A stretch of DNA of 64,000 nucleotides, taken from the NCBI GenBank assembly GCA_011799875.1, contig CM022297.1:446511292-446575291 (forward strand), written 5' to 3'. Position 1 is the first letter of the stretch; every line of letters starts with the position of its first letter. Shown here in pieces: positions 1 through 10,599 of the stretch. Source of the DNA: Thinopyrum elongatum (Eukaryota; Streptophyta; Magnoliopsida; Poales; Poaceae). The position numbers were made by a program, and so were the translations under genes. Below the pieces are notes generated by a model that made no database searches, had not been told where the DNA came from, and saw nothing but the letters and a program-made list of their open reading frames with translations.

Positions 1-582
1 AAGCTCAACCCGGAGAAGTGTGTATTTGGTGTTCCCTCCGGCAAGTTGCTTGGGTTCTTTGTATCCCATCGCGGGATCGAAGCCAATCCCGACAAGATCA
101 AGGCTATCGAGCAGGTCCAAGCACCAAGGACAGTTAAGGATGTGAGGCGTCTGACAGGATGTGTTGCCGCGCTAAGCAGATTCATCTCCAAGTCTGCCGA
201 GCGCGCCCTGCCGTTCTTCAAAATTTTGAAGAAGACAGGACACATGAAGTGGACCCCGGAAGCAGATGCAACTTTGCAAGAGTTGAAGGCCTACTTGTCC
301 TTCGTGCCTACCTTGGTCGCTCCCAAACCCCAGGAGCTGTTGCTGCTGTACATAGCGGCAATCAACCAAGTAGTCAGTGCAGCTTTGGTAGCGCAACAAG
401 AAGTGGATGAGGCAGAGAGCGAGCAGAGACCGGCAGTGCCAGAGAAGGATCAGGACAGCAATGAGCACGGCAACAAGAGCAACCCCAAGGACGCAGCAAG
501 GAAGAAAGTGGTGCAGCGCCTAGTTTTGTCAGCTCCTTATTACAGGGGGCTAGATCGAGGTACTCTGGCGTGCAAAAGTTGA
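1..582 (+). pseudogene. pol: pol fragment: end of RT and RT-linked RNase H (element T)
   Basis: Frame 1 is open from the first base to 580. It begins with the RT thumb signature (LNPEKCVFGV, then LGFFVSHRGIEANPDK), continues through the connection region (RFISKSAERALPFF, then KKTGHMKWTPEAD) and enters the RT-linked RNase H (LVAPKPQELLLLYIAA). The catalytic RT part lies left of the window. Near 528 the reading frame moves to the one used from 570 onward: the homologous text continues in the other frame (VQKLIFGLIMASRKL), so a small deletion has broken pol here. Family assignment is firm; the exact frameshift position is inferred. Confidence 0.85.
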
Positions 583-1319
583 TTTTTGGTCTCATTATGG
601 CCTCAAGGAAACTGCGCCACTACATCCAAGCCCATGAGATCATGATTGTCACTCGTTTCCCATTGCAACGGATACTCCGAAACCCTGAGGCTACCGGCAG
701 AATAGTGGAGTGGGCTTTAGAGTTATCCAGTTTTGGTTTGAAGTTTGAAAGCACGTCAACTATTCAGAGCAGGGCATTGGCAGAGTTTATTGCAGAATGG
801 ACGCCAACCCCTGATGAAGAAGTGACGGAGACAGCTACCCCCGGCAAGGAATCGCCCCAAGAATGGATTATGTATTTTGATGGTGCTTTTTCCCTACAAG
901 GTGCAAGAGCTGGCGTGCTTCTTGTTGCCCCCTCCGGGGAACACTTGAGGTACGTCGTCCAAATGCATTTTGCCCGGGAAGAAGCAACCAACAACACAGC
1001 AGAATATGAAGGGCTCCTTGCCGGGCTCAGGATTGCAGCTGAATTGGGAATTAAGAAGCTGATCATTCGCGGAGATTCACAGCTTGTGGTGAGACAAGTT
1101 AACAAGGATTACCAAAGTCCATTGATGGAGGCATACGTCGAGGAAGTGAGGAGATTGGAGGAGCACTTTGACGGATTGCAAACAAAGCATGTACCCCGTG
1201 CGGAAAACAGCATAGCTGATCATCTGTCAAAGTGTGCTGCGCAGAAGCTCCCTGTGGAACCAGGGACTTTTGTTCTCCATCTCACTCAGCCCTCCGTATC
1301 CCCAGCAACAATGGCCTAG
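570..1319 (+). pseudogene. pol: pol fragment: RNase H end plus additional RNase H (element T)
   Basis: The first part completes the RT-linked RNase H (HYIQAHEIMIVTRFPLQ, LAEFIAEWTP). From about 860 to 1240 follows a second RNase H of the type found in Tat elements. Its four acidic catalytic positions are all present: Asp in YFDGA (codon at 879), Glu in AEYEGLLAG, Asp in RGDSQLV and Asp in ADHLSK. In retroelements RNase H removes the RNA strand after first-strand synthesis; why these elements carry two domains is not settled. A TAG at 1317-1319 stops this segment, but the frame continues unchanged into the integrase, so the two are one gene split by a nonsense change. Confidence 0.88.
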
Positions 1320-1331
1320 AAAAGGAGAAAG

Positions 1332-2753
1332 TTGGACTCCGGTAAGCCTCTCCCAGTAGAGCCGTCCGCTCCTCGCAGAGACCCTGCCGGAAACAACTCC
1401 TCGCAGTCTGCTGGACCACACCCTCCAGCCGGGCCCATGGACCCCGCGAACGAGGCATGTGCTCCCGTAGCAGAGGAGGTGCCGCTAGTCCTCGTTGTCA
1501 AGCCCCAGGCTCCAACTTGGGCAAGGCACATTGTCCACTTCCTCCAAACCGGAGAGCTTCCCGGCAACCAAGACGAAGCTGAAAAAGTAGCCCGGAGGGC
1601 CAGTATATATCAGTTTGTCAATGACACTCTGTATAGAAGGAGGCCCAACGGTGTGAAATTAAAGTGTGTCTGCCGGGAAGAAGGAAAGGAACTGCTGGCT
1701 GAGATACACAAAGGCATATGCGGCTCCCACATTGGATCAAGGGCACTAGATGGGAAAGCATTCCGGCAAGGATTCTATTGGCCCATAGTCCTCCAAGATG
1801 CGGTCGAGCTAGTCACCAAATGTGAAGCCTGCCAGTTCCATTCCAAGAAAACCCACCTGCCTGCCCAAGCTCTTCAAACAATCCCTCTATCATGGCCATT
1901 TTCGGTCTGGGGGCTCGATATCCTCGGCCCCTTCCCTCGAGCAATCGGGGGCTTTGAATTCTTGTTCGTTGCTATCGACAAGTTTACAAAGTGGCCGGAA
2001 GTTACTGTCGTGAGAAAGGTGACTGCTCAGTCAGCTATCAAGTTCTTGAAAGAATTGGTGTGTCATTTTGGAGTTCTGGCAAGGATCATTACCGATAACG
2101 GCACCCAGTTCATGAGCCGCGCCTTCATGCAATATGTTCATGCCCTCAGATGCAAGATCTCATTTGCCTTTGTGGCACACCCCCGGAGCAATGGGCAAGC
2201 TGAGAGGGCGAACACTGAAGTGCTGCATGGAATCAAGACGAGAACCTTTGATACGCTGTAGAAGCACGGCATGCGGTGGATCGAGGAGTTGCCGGTAGTT
2301 CTCTGGTCCCTCAGAACGACACCAAACTGAGCTACCGGGCAGACTCCCTTCTCCCTGGTCTACGGGGCAGAAGCAGTTATCCCCACGGAACTCATTTACG
2401 GGTCGCCTCGAGTGCTTGCCTACGATGAAGTAGTGCAAGATCAGCACCGGCGTGACGACGCTGTGCTACTCGAGGAGAACCATCTCCGGGCTACTACGTG
2501 TGCTGCATGCTATCAGCAAGCCCTGCATCGCTATCATAGCCGCAGGGTTCATGCCCGGTGTTTTGAGGAAGGTGACCTTGTCCTTAGGCGCATTCAGTCC
2601 GCCAAGGGTACAAACAAGTTGTCACCAAAGTGGGAAGGCCCTTACCGGGTAGTACGAGTCACCAGACCTGGCGCAGTCCGTCTGGAGACCGGAGATGGCA
2701 TTCAGTTGCAAAACTCATGGAATATTGAGCATCTTCGCAAGTTCTACCCGTAA
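1332..2753 (+). pseudogene. pol: pol fragment: integrase (element T)
   Basis: One frame runs to the TAA at 2751-2753, broken by TAG at 2259-2261 and by a TGA near 2327. Visible in order: a low-complexity linker rich in Pro and Ala, a zinc-binding HHCC region (HIGSRALDGK to CEACQFH, about 1728-1840), and the catalytic core with Asp at 1917 (GLDILGPF), Asp at 2094 (TDNGTQF) and Glu at 2202 (QAERAN). The last two are separated by exactly 35 residues (DD35E), so the core is catalytically complete. The C-terminal part (2412-2753) has the usual GPYRVVRV and ENSWNIEHLRKFYP-like ending. No chromodomain is seen, as expected for Tat elements. Confidence 0.88.
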
Positions 2754-3871
2754 GGCACGACTGACGGGCCCTGCCCGGCAACCACCCTTTTGTACAGGCC
2801 TTGCCTCAGCTACATGTAACCCCTTGTACAAAGCCAGGGCAATGACCCTGTGCAAGACAAAATAAAGAAGCGTTGTGGGGGGCCCCCGACCAAGATTGCA
2901 TGCATGCATGAGCATTCCAAGATCACTACATAAGCATTTCATGAGCATTTGCATATGCATATAGATAGGATCGCATCCTGCATTCATTCTCATCTGCATG
3001 AAGCTGCAGGTTCCTGCCGTGAACTTGGCTTTGACAAGAAGTTGAGAAGATTGCCCGGCACTGCGATCCCTGGCAAGCCAAACAGATAAGTTCTACCTCC
3101 TGTCCATTAGTGTACTGTAAGTTATAACTTGTGCATAAGAAAACCCCGCCACTCTTTTGAGACTTAGGTGCTCCCATCCCTGACTCGAACATTGCTTCGG
3201 ACAGGATGGTCATAGTGGCCTTTGGTAAAAAGAAGTTGGTGGGGGGCTGGCCCCTTTGCCTGTTTCCCGGTAGACACAGCTCTCCGGCAGACAGAAAAGG
3301 TGCCGGCAGGATAGCCTGCCGGGGAAAACTCATTTATTTACACTAAAGAGGCATCTCGCCTCTGCATGGACATACACATGCACGGGTTCCGGGCAAGGTT
3401 CATCTTTTTCATTAGTATGCTGATACAAGTACAAGCATTACAGAACACAAACATGGACTCGAGAGATTACATTATTTGAATTAAAATTTGGCAATTGCCT
3501 ACAAGTTTAAGATTGAAAAAAGATAGGTGCTCCGTAAACTCCTCTCCCTGTCCCTCTTATCCCAGGTAGTGCGGTGGGAAGAGAAGAGGGTGGGCGACGC
3601 GCCGGCACAACGCCACCCCTATCCCCGTCAGAAGCTGTCGGACACAGCCTGACAAGATCGGGACTGGCGAGCCTGCGAAGGAGGAAGACGTGCGGAGCGC
3701 CCTGGCGGCCCCACCGCCATTGGCCTTACACGATGCGTGGAGAAACCAGAAACTGGCCCAGAATCAAGGCTAATAAAGAATCAAAGAAGACCTCAAGAGA
3801 CCAGCCTCTTCAGCGACCCCACCTGTGCACTTATTAGGCCCTACCCTGACGACGCTCGGCAGCGCATTCGG
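2754..3871 (+). other. non-coding 3' region of element T
   Basis: No credible gene. The stretch between the pol stop and the purine tract has scattered GCCGGCA/TGCCGGG motifs (for example around 2773, 3053, 3284 and 3300-3325) that resemble those in the LTR of the same element. The short open frames here lack any family signature and are probably chance. Confidence 0.6.
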
Positions 3872-3889
3872 GGCAGACCCGGGGGCTTC
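3872..3889 (+). other. polypurine tract, element T
   Basis: A G-rich run (GGGCAGACCCGGGGGCTT) abuts the TG of the LTR at 3890. This is the expected place and composition for the plus-strand primer of reverse transcription, though it is interrupted by pyrimidines. Confidence 0.55.
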
Positions 3890-4337
3890 TGTCGGTGCAA
3901 CAAACCCTGGGTCTATTGCCCAGACTATGCACAGGCACGGGGATGAGATTGAAGCACCAACCAAGTCAGAATACAAGGGACTAAGAGGTTCAAAGGACTA
4001 ACATATAGATCAGAGGGACCAAGACCAAGCCAAAGAAGCAAGGCACCATCAGGAGATGGGCCTCCTTTGCCGGGCAGGCGAGCTCGGCAAGGGGCGAGGC
4101 CACCCCCGGAAGATGACGTCCAAGATGTCCTGGCAGGGCCTGCTGGGGCACGCGGAGGCAAAACCACCTCACCAACTACTCCACCACGACCCACGTCGTC
4201 AATCAGTGCGGTGCCAAACCGCGGAGTGACTAAGTGGCAGCCATTCACCACATGGCAGCCTCTCCCTATAGGAAACACCTGCAGATGACACCCGTCCTGC
4301 GACGTGTCAAGCGAGCAGGCATGGAGCTGGCGAGATA

Positions 4338-4358
4338 GCCCGGCAAGCCTTGCCGGGC
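4338..4358 (+). repeat. perfect 10-bp inverted repeat in the LTR of T
   Basis: Arms GCCCGGCAAG and CTTGCCGGGC are separated by one base. Further partial copies of the GCCGGGCA word occur at about 4065, 4580 and in the internal 3' region. It lies 130 bp upstream of the TATA box, so in the U3 region. Confidence 0.7.
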
Positions 4359-4487
4359 AACCAATGATGTGACGTTGAGCGGTGCATTTAATGCTCCCTG
4401 TCAGCCCGCAGAGTTAGGTATGATAGCACTGTTTGCTATCTTATCAGTGCATAATGACTGTTTTGCCATTGTGGTGACCCCTTAATC

Positions 4488-4495
4488 TATAAAAG
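4488..4495 (+). promoter_or_regulatory. TATA box of the T LTR
   Basis: TATAAAAG sits in mid-LTR, the usual place for the promoter of an LTR retrotransposon. Confidence 0.65.
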
Positions 4496-4917
4496 GAGGC
4501 CCATGGCAACCGTAGAGAGGGTTAGAAGGTTGGGTAACTCAGACCCCCATACGCGTGTAGCCACTGCCGCCCCGAGGCAACCCTTGCCGGGCAAGTGTAC
4601 TACGCTCCACCACCATCTTTCCACCATCAATCCACCAAAGCAGGAGTAGGGTTTTACGCCTCACGGCGGCCCAAACCTGGGTAAAAATGCTTGTGTGATC
4701 TCTGCCGTGCTGCCACATGCCCGTCTGCTCTTTGTGCAACGCGATGCCCCCCTGCCAAACCAGCAAGGGACCTCCTGGTCCCATAGGTGGCCGTGGTTTC
4801 CCGCGACACTCGCGCGCCTTCAGACAGCTAAGTCATTCTACATGCACTACATTCTGTTATTTCCGCGTTCCCGGATATCCCGTAATTCACACTTCACGTT
4901 CAATCGGAGGCCACGCC

Positions 4918-4941
4918 ACCGAGTGTAACTCTACGCTCGGT
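4918..4941. repeat. inverted repeat in D
   Basis: Arms ACCGAGTGTA and TACGCTCGGT pair at 9 of 10 positions around a 4-base spacer. It carries the ACTCGG/CCGAGT word that recurs through the element. Confidence 0.5.
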
Positions 4942-5984
4942 TGCTTATTTTCACATACTTGCTTAGTATTGGTTATTTGACTCCCGAGTCCAACTTCCAT
5001 TTTACGCATACGTCATTCACGAACACCATGTGTTCTTCATTTCGAGTTTGCATCGGTCCTCACGAGCTGCAATTCAGTCAGAACACTACACTACCTTTTA
5101 TTTGAGTTTGGCACTCTAACACATCAAGTTGGACCATTCACTTTGTCAAGTTCGATCAATTCCTTCGCACTTCTAGACTCTTGTTGGTTCTAAACTAGCA
5201 AGCCCCTTGCACACCCAGTGGGTGTCTATGGGTGTTACTTACACAAATCATTTCAGCACACATCAAATTTCCTCAAGAAATTATTATTTGGCTGTGCTAT
5301 TTTTCATACACAAGTTACGCGACCACTCGACGGCCCTATGCGCCAACTTCATCGCTACTCGGACTCGGTCACCGTACCGGTCCTAGCACACCACAACACC
5401 GACCTTGTCGCTCTGTTGACTTCAAACACATCCGGCCGACCCCTCTATGGAATCCTCTTCATCGTATCAATGATATAGACCTCGTCAGGCATGAGACAGA
5501 TAAGTCACTTTTGTAATCAAACTGCACACTTCACTCCTCTGCGAGTTTGCCTCTTTCGAACATCACTCAGCAGCTCCTCCTCACCTTTACCTGAGTCCAA
5601 CTCGATGAATTACAATTTATCCATTCAAAACAATATTTCCTGGGTTCCGATAGGTCCACCCTCGAAGCCTGTAGTGCGCTCGGGGGCTATGCCGCACTCG
5701 GGGGCTACAGCTCATTCGGAATCACACTCTCCTGAGTGGTCGAGTACTTCATCACCAGTCGGGTCCTTCACTTCAATGAGCGCATTCGGATCCGCCGCTT
5801 TGGCAAGTTACATAATCATTCAGACGCTCTGCATGCCATCTTCGGTCCTACTCAAACTCAGTTGCCGCACCGGTCTTGTTGGACCGCAACCACACTACAC
5901 CGACCTCGTCGCTACATCAACTTCGAAAGCATCTAACTGGCTCCTCCGAGGACCATTTTCACTACTCGGCTGCCTCACGTCTCG

Positions 5985-6730
5985 TCACTCGGCCGGACAC
6001 ATCCTCACACTCGGCCACTCCGTGCGTCGCCACTCTATGGGACACATCTTCACTTCGACCGCCCCACGCGTCGTCACTCGGCCGGAAACATCCTCACACT
6101 CGGCCACTCCGCACGTCGTCACTCGGCCGCTCCGCGCATCGCCACTCTGTGGGACATGTCTTCACTTTGACCGCCCCGCGCGTCGTCACTCGGTTGTACA
6201 CATCGTCATCACTCGGCCGTGCCTCGCTTCACCACTTGGCTGGACACGTCTTCTCCACTCGGCCACCCCGCATCTCGTCACTCGGCCGGACACATCCTCA
6301 CCACTCGGCCGCTCTGCGCATCGCCACTCTGTGGGACACGCCTTCACTTTCACCGCCCCGCATGTCATCACTCGGCCGGACACGTCCTCATCACTTGGCC
6401 ACTCCATGTGTCGCCAATCCGTGGGACACGTCTTCACTTCGACCGCCCCCGCGCGTCATCACTTGGCAGCCCCGCGCGTCCTAGACATGTATTCTCTACT
6501 CGACCGCCCCGCACATCGCCACTCGGACAGACACGTCCTCACCACTCGGCCGCCCTGCGCGTCGCCACTCCATGGGACACGCCTTCACTTTAACCGCCCT
6601 GCACGTCGTCACTCGGTTGTACACATCGTCACCTCTCAACTGCCCTGCGTGTCGCCATTCAGTTAGTCACGTCTTCACCCCTCGGCCGCCCCGCGAGTCA
6701 CCATCAGTTGGACATGTCTTCACCACTACA
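5985..6730 (+). repeat. degenerate tandem repeat with unit near 90 bp
   Basis: Each unit begins like CACTCGGCCGGACAC, continues through a GCGCATCGCCACTC-like part and ends with a TTCACTTCGACCGCCCC-like part. Unit starts are near 5987, 6076, 6187, 6280, 6370 and then less regular. The repeat is open in several frames on both strands and yields a 391-codon open frame (5491-6666) of repetitive His/Arg/Ser/Thr-rich text with no domain. I read it as a minisatellite in the interior of element D, not a gene. Confidence 0.75.
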
Positions 6731-6999
6731 CCCCCAACACGGGAATGACTAAGTTACTCATATGATCAAACCTCATATCGCACTCTGTAGCGAGCTTGCC
6801 TCTTTCGAGCATCACTCGGGGGCTACGCACAGCCGAGGGCCATGCCGCCCTTAGGGGTTAAGCCCATTTGATCAACCTGTTGATCACATCAGGAATATTT
6901 TTCTGACCATACATGCTTGGTCCGCCGAAGATCTATAATGGTAGCACTGTCCACTCAGACGATCGCCCAAATCATTACCTGGAGTCATCTTCAGGGCTG

Positions 7000-7195
7000 C
7001 AAAAGGGTGAAAACGATGCTCCTCTACGGATATACTTGGACCTTCTTCTAGGCTCCAAGGCGTCAGTTTCACAAACTTGGACTCGGAGATGGCATGTGCT
7101 GGTGTTCCCCCGGGATAATGAGTGGCCTCTCTCTAGAGAGTCAGTCCACGCGCTAGCCTCGCCACTCGGGTTTCATGGCACGTCCACATCGGACC
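7000..7195 (+). repeat. D internal repeat, copy 1 of 3
   Basis: It starts GCAAAAGGGTGAAAACGATG and runs through CTTCTTCTAGGCTCCAAGG and TTTCACAAACTTGGACTC. Copies lie at 7305-7500 and, more diverged, at 8698-9060. Common text after the core (ATCAGTCGG-like, then GAAATTTTGTTCAAA-like) follows copies 2 and 3, which shows that the whole segment was duplicated. Confidence 0.7.
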
Positions 7196-7304
7196 ACTAT
7201 TCTATCTCCTCCGGGAGACATACGAGTGCCACCAAGTCTTTCCTTGCAGACAACATACCCTAATCATTCAGGAAGCACGTCCACTCGGACAAATACCCCT
7301 TTCA

Positions 7305-7670
7305 TGCAAAAGGGTGAAAACGACGCTCCTCTACGGATACACTTAGCCCTTCTTCTAGGCCCCAAGGCGTCAGTTTCACAAACTTGGACTCAGAAATGAC
7401 CTGCGCTGGCATTCCCCTGGGATAGTGAGTGGCATCTCTCCAGAGAATCAGCCCACGCGTCGGCGTCGTCACTCGAGTTTCATGGCATGTCCTCTCTTGG
7501 ACCTCTAGTCAATCTCTCCCGAGAGATATATGAATGCCACCAAGTTTTGCCAGCAATCAACCCAATCTGATCAATCGGAAAACGTATAGTCCAAAATCCG
7601 TGGAAGTTTTGTTCAAATCATAGTTGACTAAAGCTTCACGACAGGCGCCGAGTGCCCCCGCAGTGCTCGA
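7305..7670 (+). repeat. D internal repeat, copy 2 of 3
   Basis: Close to copy 1 over the first 190 bp. The second part (7555-7670), with GTTTTGTTCAAATCATAG and GCCGAGTGCCCCC, corresponds to the end of copy 3. Confidence 0.65.
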
Positions 7671-7939
7671 GCCAGATCAAGTTTGTAACTCGTTGTACTA
7701 AACCTTAATTGATTCAGAGGTTAAACCTATGGGAGCGTCGTCAGTTGGCATGTTCCTCACCCGGCTTTCTACTCTTTCATAAAATATGCTCAACACCTAA
7801 TGCTCACTGTTCGTCTCCAACCCGGTCCCAACCCGACCGTCTGGTTGGCAAGAGCAAAAGCTAACGGTCAATGTAAGAAGTACTACTGGAATGATTACTC
7901 CCTGGAGTGTCCAGCTTTTTTCTACAGTCAGCAGTTTCA

Positions 7940-8150
7940 AGGCCGAATTCATTCATCGTGCCGAGTGCATGAAGATTCGCTTGATTGATCCAGTTCTAGG
8001 TTGAATTTATTTACCGTGCCAAGTGCACGAAGATCAGTCTGACTGACTCAGCTCCAGGCTGAGCTTATTTACCATGCCAAGTGCCTGAAGATCCATCCGA
8101 TTGACTCAATCTCAGACTAAAAGATATTTGCCGTGCCGACGGCATGGAGG
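7940..8150 (+). repeat. short tandem repeat, period about 58 bp
   Basis: The word CGTGCC (CATGCC in one unit) recurs at 7957, 8015, 8073 and 8132, each followed by AAGTGC/GAGTGC and GAAGAT and preceded by TTTATTTAC-like text. Four diverged units. Confidence 0.65.
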
Positions 8151-8203
8151 TTTACCAGGAGACTTAAACCCTCTGCCAGACTCATCTAGTCCGACAGAGG
8201 ATC

Positions 8204-8598
8204 GGGGACTACACCCAGTGGGTGCACTCAGCGTGCCCCCACTGGAAGAGAACTCATAAAGAAACATTTTGCTCGGTCAAGTCCAGCACCAACATTCAAG
8301 TACAACAAACCCTAAATACTCCAACCGACTACCAGCAATCAGTCAGAGTCTCGGGGGCTACACCCAATGGGTGCGCTGATCGTGCACCCATAGAACAAAA
8401 TTTCGAGTAATCTGTTACTCGATGCAAGACCAATACCAGATCCTCAAGTGCTACTCGACCTCCAAGTCAGAGAGGAACAAGTTCGATCAGTACCAGCTAA
8501 GAAGATTTTTAGTTCTCTCAGACCCTCGTCGAATGCTGGCAGTCAACGGTGGTCTCGGGGACTACACCCAGTGGGTGCACTCAGCGTGCCCCCACTGG
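8204..8598 (+). repeat. three copies of a 42-bp palindrome-rich motif
   Basis: GGGGACTACACCCAGTGGGT, with downstream GCGTGCCCCCACTGG, occurs at 8204-8245 and 8557-8598, with a diverged copy at 8352-8391. CAGTGGGT and the later CCCACTGG can pair, so each copy could fold. Confidence 0.65.
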
Positions 8599-8697
8599 AG
8601 TAATCTCCACTCGGTACGGCCTGACCAGTCCGAGTGACGAACAACAAACAAACAAGTTCTAAGGCTCCCGTCGGCTACCCAAAAAATAAATTTTGCT

Positions 8698-9060
8698 ATA
8701 AGGTGAGTTTAACGCTCCTCCGTGGACCTGTTTTGAGCCTTCTTCTAGGACTCAAAGTGTGAAACTCATAAGTTTGGATCTAGAGCCAACTCGTATTGGC
8801 GTTCCTCCGGGATAAGAATGGCATCTCTCCGAGAGAGCAGTCCATGCGTCGATCTTGTTGCCCAGATTTAATGACACACCCATACTCTGATCACGAGTTA
8901 ACCTCTTCCGAGAGATGATCGAATGTCACCAAGTTGCTCCTCGCGGGCACTTACCCCAGATCAGTCGGGAAGTGCAGTGCCAGAATCCATTGAAATTTTG
9001 TTCAAACCTTGGTTGTCTGAAAGCACGATGACGGGTACCGAGTATTTCCGTAATCACTCG
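8698..9060 (+). repeat. D internal repeat, copy 3 of 3
   Basis: Diverged copy of the segments at 7000 and 7305: ACGCTCCTCCGTGGAC, CTTCTTCTAGGACTCAAAG, GGCATCTCTCCGAGAGAG, then TTGAAATTTTGTTCAAACC. Confidence 0.6.
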
Positions 9061-9119
9061 GGCCAAATTGTGTCTTTCACAAACTTGTTTTGCAAAATCA
9101 CAACCGATTCGGGGGCTAA

Positions 9120-9728
9120 TGTTGGGGACACACATAACAGGTAGGCCCATGAAGGGTCGAAATATCATAAAGCATGGGGTCCACACATCATGTAGCTCCA
9201 TATAAATCTCATATAGACGTACTATCCACTCGGACATATCAACGTACCGTCCACTCGGAAGACAGTCAACCACTCGGTCGTATGGCTCACTCGGAAGACA
9301 GTAAACCAACTCGGTTGTATGGCTCACTCGGATATGCGAAGACCAACAGTCGACAAGGTAGTCGAAGCATCATCAACAGTCGACAAGGCAGTCGAAGCAT
9401 CATCTGGCATGACGGCATCAATGCCCCCACTTTGTAACATAGGAGGTGAGGGGGTGGCGCACTCTATATAAGCCACCCCCTACCACTAGACTAAGGGGGC
9501 AGGCCCTCATTCTTCTCCTCCTAGCTCTCTCCCTCGCCATTAGTCTCAGGACTTGTTCAAGCATGAAGATCCGTTCTTCTCTCTCCCACACATACATTGT
9601 AATCTCCAGATACATTCTCAGATAAAACAAAGCCTCTCCGGAGCACGAGACGTAGGGTTGTTATCTCCACCGCGAGATACCCGAACTCGCTAAAACCACC
9701 GTGTCACCCATATGCATCTCGATAGATC
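9120..9728 (+). repeat. LTR of element D (right end approximate)
   Basis: It starts TGTTGGGGACACACATAACA directly after a CGGGGGCTAA tract. It holds a TATA box and pyrimidine-rich leader text. The right end is somewhere between the CCCA at 9710 and the ATCA at 9728, after which gag-like text of element E begins. I could not fix the last base because the partner LTR is outside the window. Confidence 0.6.
9465..9471 (+). promoter_or_regulatory. TATA box of the D LTR
   Basis: TATATAA within the D LTR, about 345 bp from its start and followed by a pyrimidine-rich leader. Confidence 0.55.
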
Positions 9729-10599
9729 ATGCTCCTTTACCCTATCCCTTATTATTGTCGGAATCGTTCCCATGACACATCCAAAAAGAAAAAGAAAAAG
9801 AAGAATGATAGGACTTTGCATACTTCCAGCGAACCCGAGGTAGAAAAACCTTCTGAGGATAATAATGATGTCTCTATCTCTGATGCAGAAACTCAATCTA
9901 GCAATGAACATTCACCTAGTGATAATGAAGATGACAATGGTGATGTTCATATAGATGCTCAACCATAAAATGATAAAGAACTAGACAATGATGTTGAAAT
10001 ATAACCTATTGTTGATCTTGATAACCCACCTTCTAAAAATAAAGGTTATGATAAAAGAGATTTTATTGCTAGAAAACATGGTAAAGAAAGAGAACCATGG
10101 GTTCAGAAACCCATGCCCTTTCCACCTAAACCATCTAAGAAAAAGGATGAGGAAGAATTTGAACGCTTTGCTGAAATGCTTAGGTCAGTCTTTTTGCATA
10201 CTCGTTTGACTGATATTTTAAAAATGGCCCCTTATGCTAAATACATGAAAGGTATTGTCACTGATAAAAGAAAAATACCTGAAGCTGAAATCTCCACCAT
10301 GCTTGCTAATTATTATTTTAAGGATGGAGTACCTAAGAAATTAGGAGATCCAGGAATACCAACTATACCATGCTCTATCAAAAGAAACTATGTCAAAACT
10401 GCTTTATGTTATTTAGGAGCTGGTGTTAGTGTTATGCCTTTCTCTTTATACAGAAGACTTGATTTGAGTAAACTCATACCTACTGAAATATCTTTGCAAA
10501 TGGCTGACAAATCAACTGCCATACCTATCGGTATTTGACAGACTTTGTTATACTTGAGATGCACGAGGACGACAACATGTCGATTATCCTTGATAGACC
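9729..10599 (+). pseudogene. gag-pro: gag-protease of element E, first part
   Basis: One frame from about 9729, with stops at 9966-9968 and 10002-10004 (both TAA) and TGA at 10536-10538. It starts in a basic stretch (SKKKKKKK), then an acidic Asp/Glu/Asn-rich linker, then the conserved block MAPYAKYMKGIVTDKRKI and the aspartic-protease region (GAGVSVMPFSLYRRLDL, LIPTEISLQMADKS). The active-site triad normally read as DLGA in this family is YLGA here (codon TAT at 10410), so the protease is dead. A deletion of some tens of bases follows PIGI before the text resumes (TDFVILEM). The frame ends at the A insertion and resumes at 26734. Confidence 0.85.

Larger units (their letters stand above)
1..4808 (+). 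mobile_element. Element T: Tat-lineage Ty3/gypsy retrotransposon, 3' part
   Basis: The window opens inside pol. Order is end of reverse transcriptase/RNase H, a second RNase H domain, integrase, about 1.1 kb of non-coding 3' sequence, a purine-rich tract and a 919-bp 3' LTR. An additional RNase H between the RT-linked RNase H and integrase is the hallmark of Tat/Ogre/Retand elements. The 5' LTR, gag and most of RT lie left of the window, so the target duplication cannot be checked; it would be CTCGC if the LTR end at 4808 is right. The sequence to the right (element D) is of another type, so T is probably inserted in D. Confidence 0.85.
3890..4808 (+). repeat. 3' LTR of element T (919 bp)
   Basis: It begins TGTCG and ends CGACA, a perfect 5-bp terminal inverted repeat of the TG...CA type. 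It contains a TATA box at 4488 and a strong hairpin at 4338. The start follows a G-rich tract. The partner LTR is outside the window, so the 3' boundary rests on the inverted repeat alone. Confidence 0.75.
4809..9728 (+). mobile_element. Element D: LTR retrotransposon, non-coding 3' half plus LTR
   Basis: About 4.3 kb without a recognisable gene is followed by a purine tract (TTCGGGGGCTAA) and a TGTTGGGGAC... LTR with a TATA box. The internal part is full of degenerate repeats with the words ACTCGG and CTCGGGGGCTAC. No gag or pol signature was found here. The element probably starts left of the window, with T inserted in it, and has itself landed in the gag of element E. Family unknown to me. 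Confidence 0.55.

Noticed and set aside
5491..6666. 391-codon open frame
   Set aside because: It is generated by the ACTCGGCCG tandem repeat, which is open in several frames on both strands; no start context or domain.
7940..8598. Spaced short repeats resembling a CRISPR array
   Set aside because: Repeats are diverged, spacers are homologous to each other, and the context is a plant retrotransposon.
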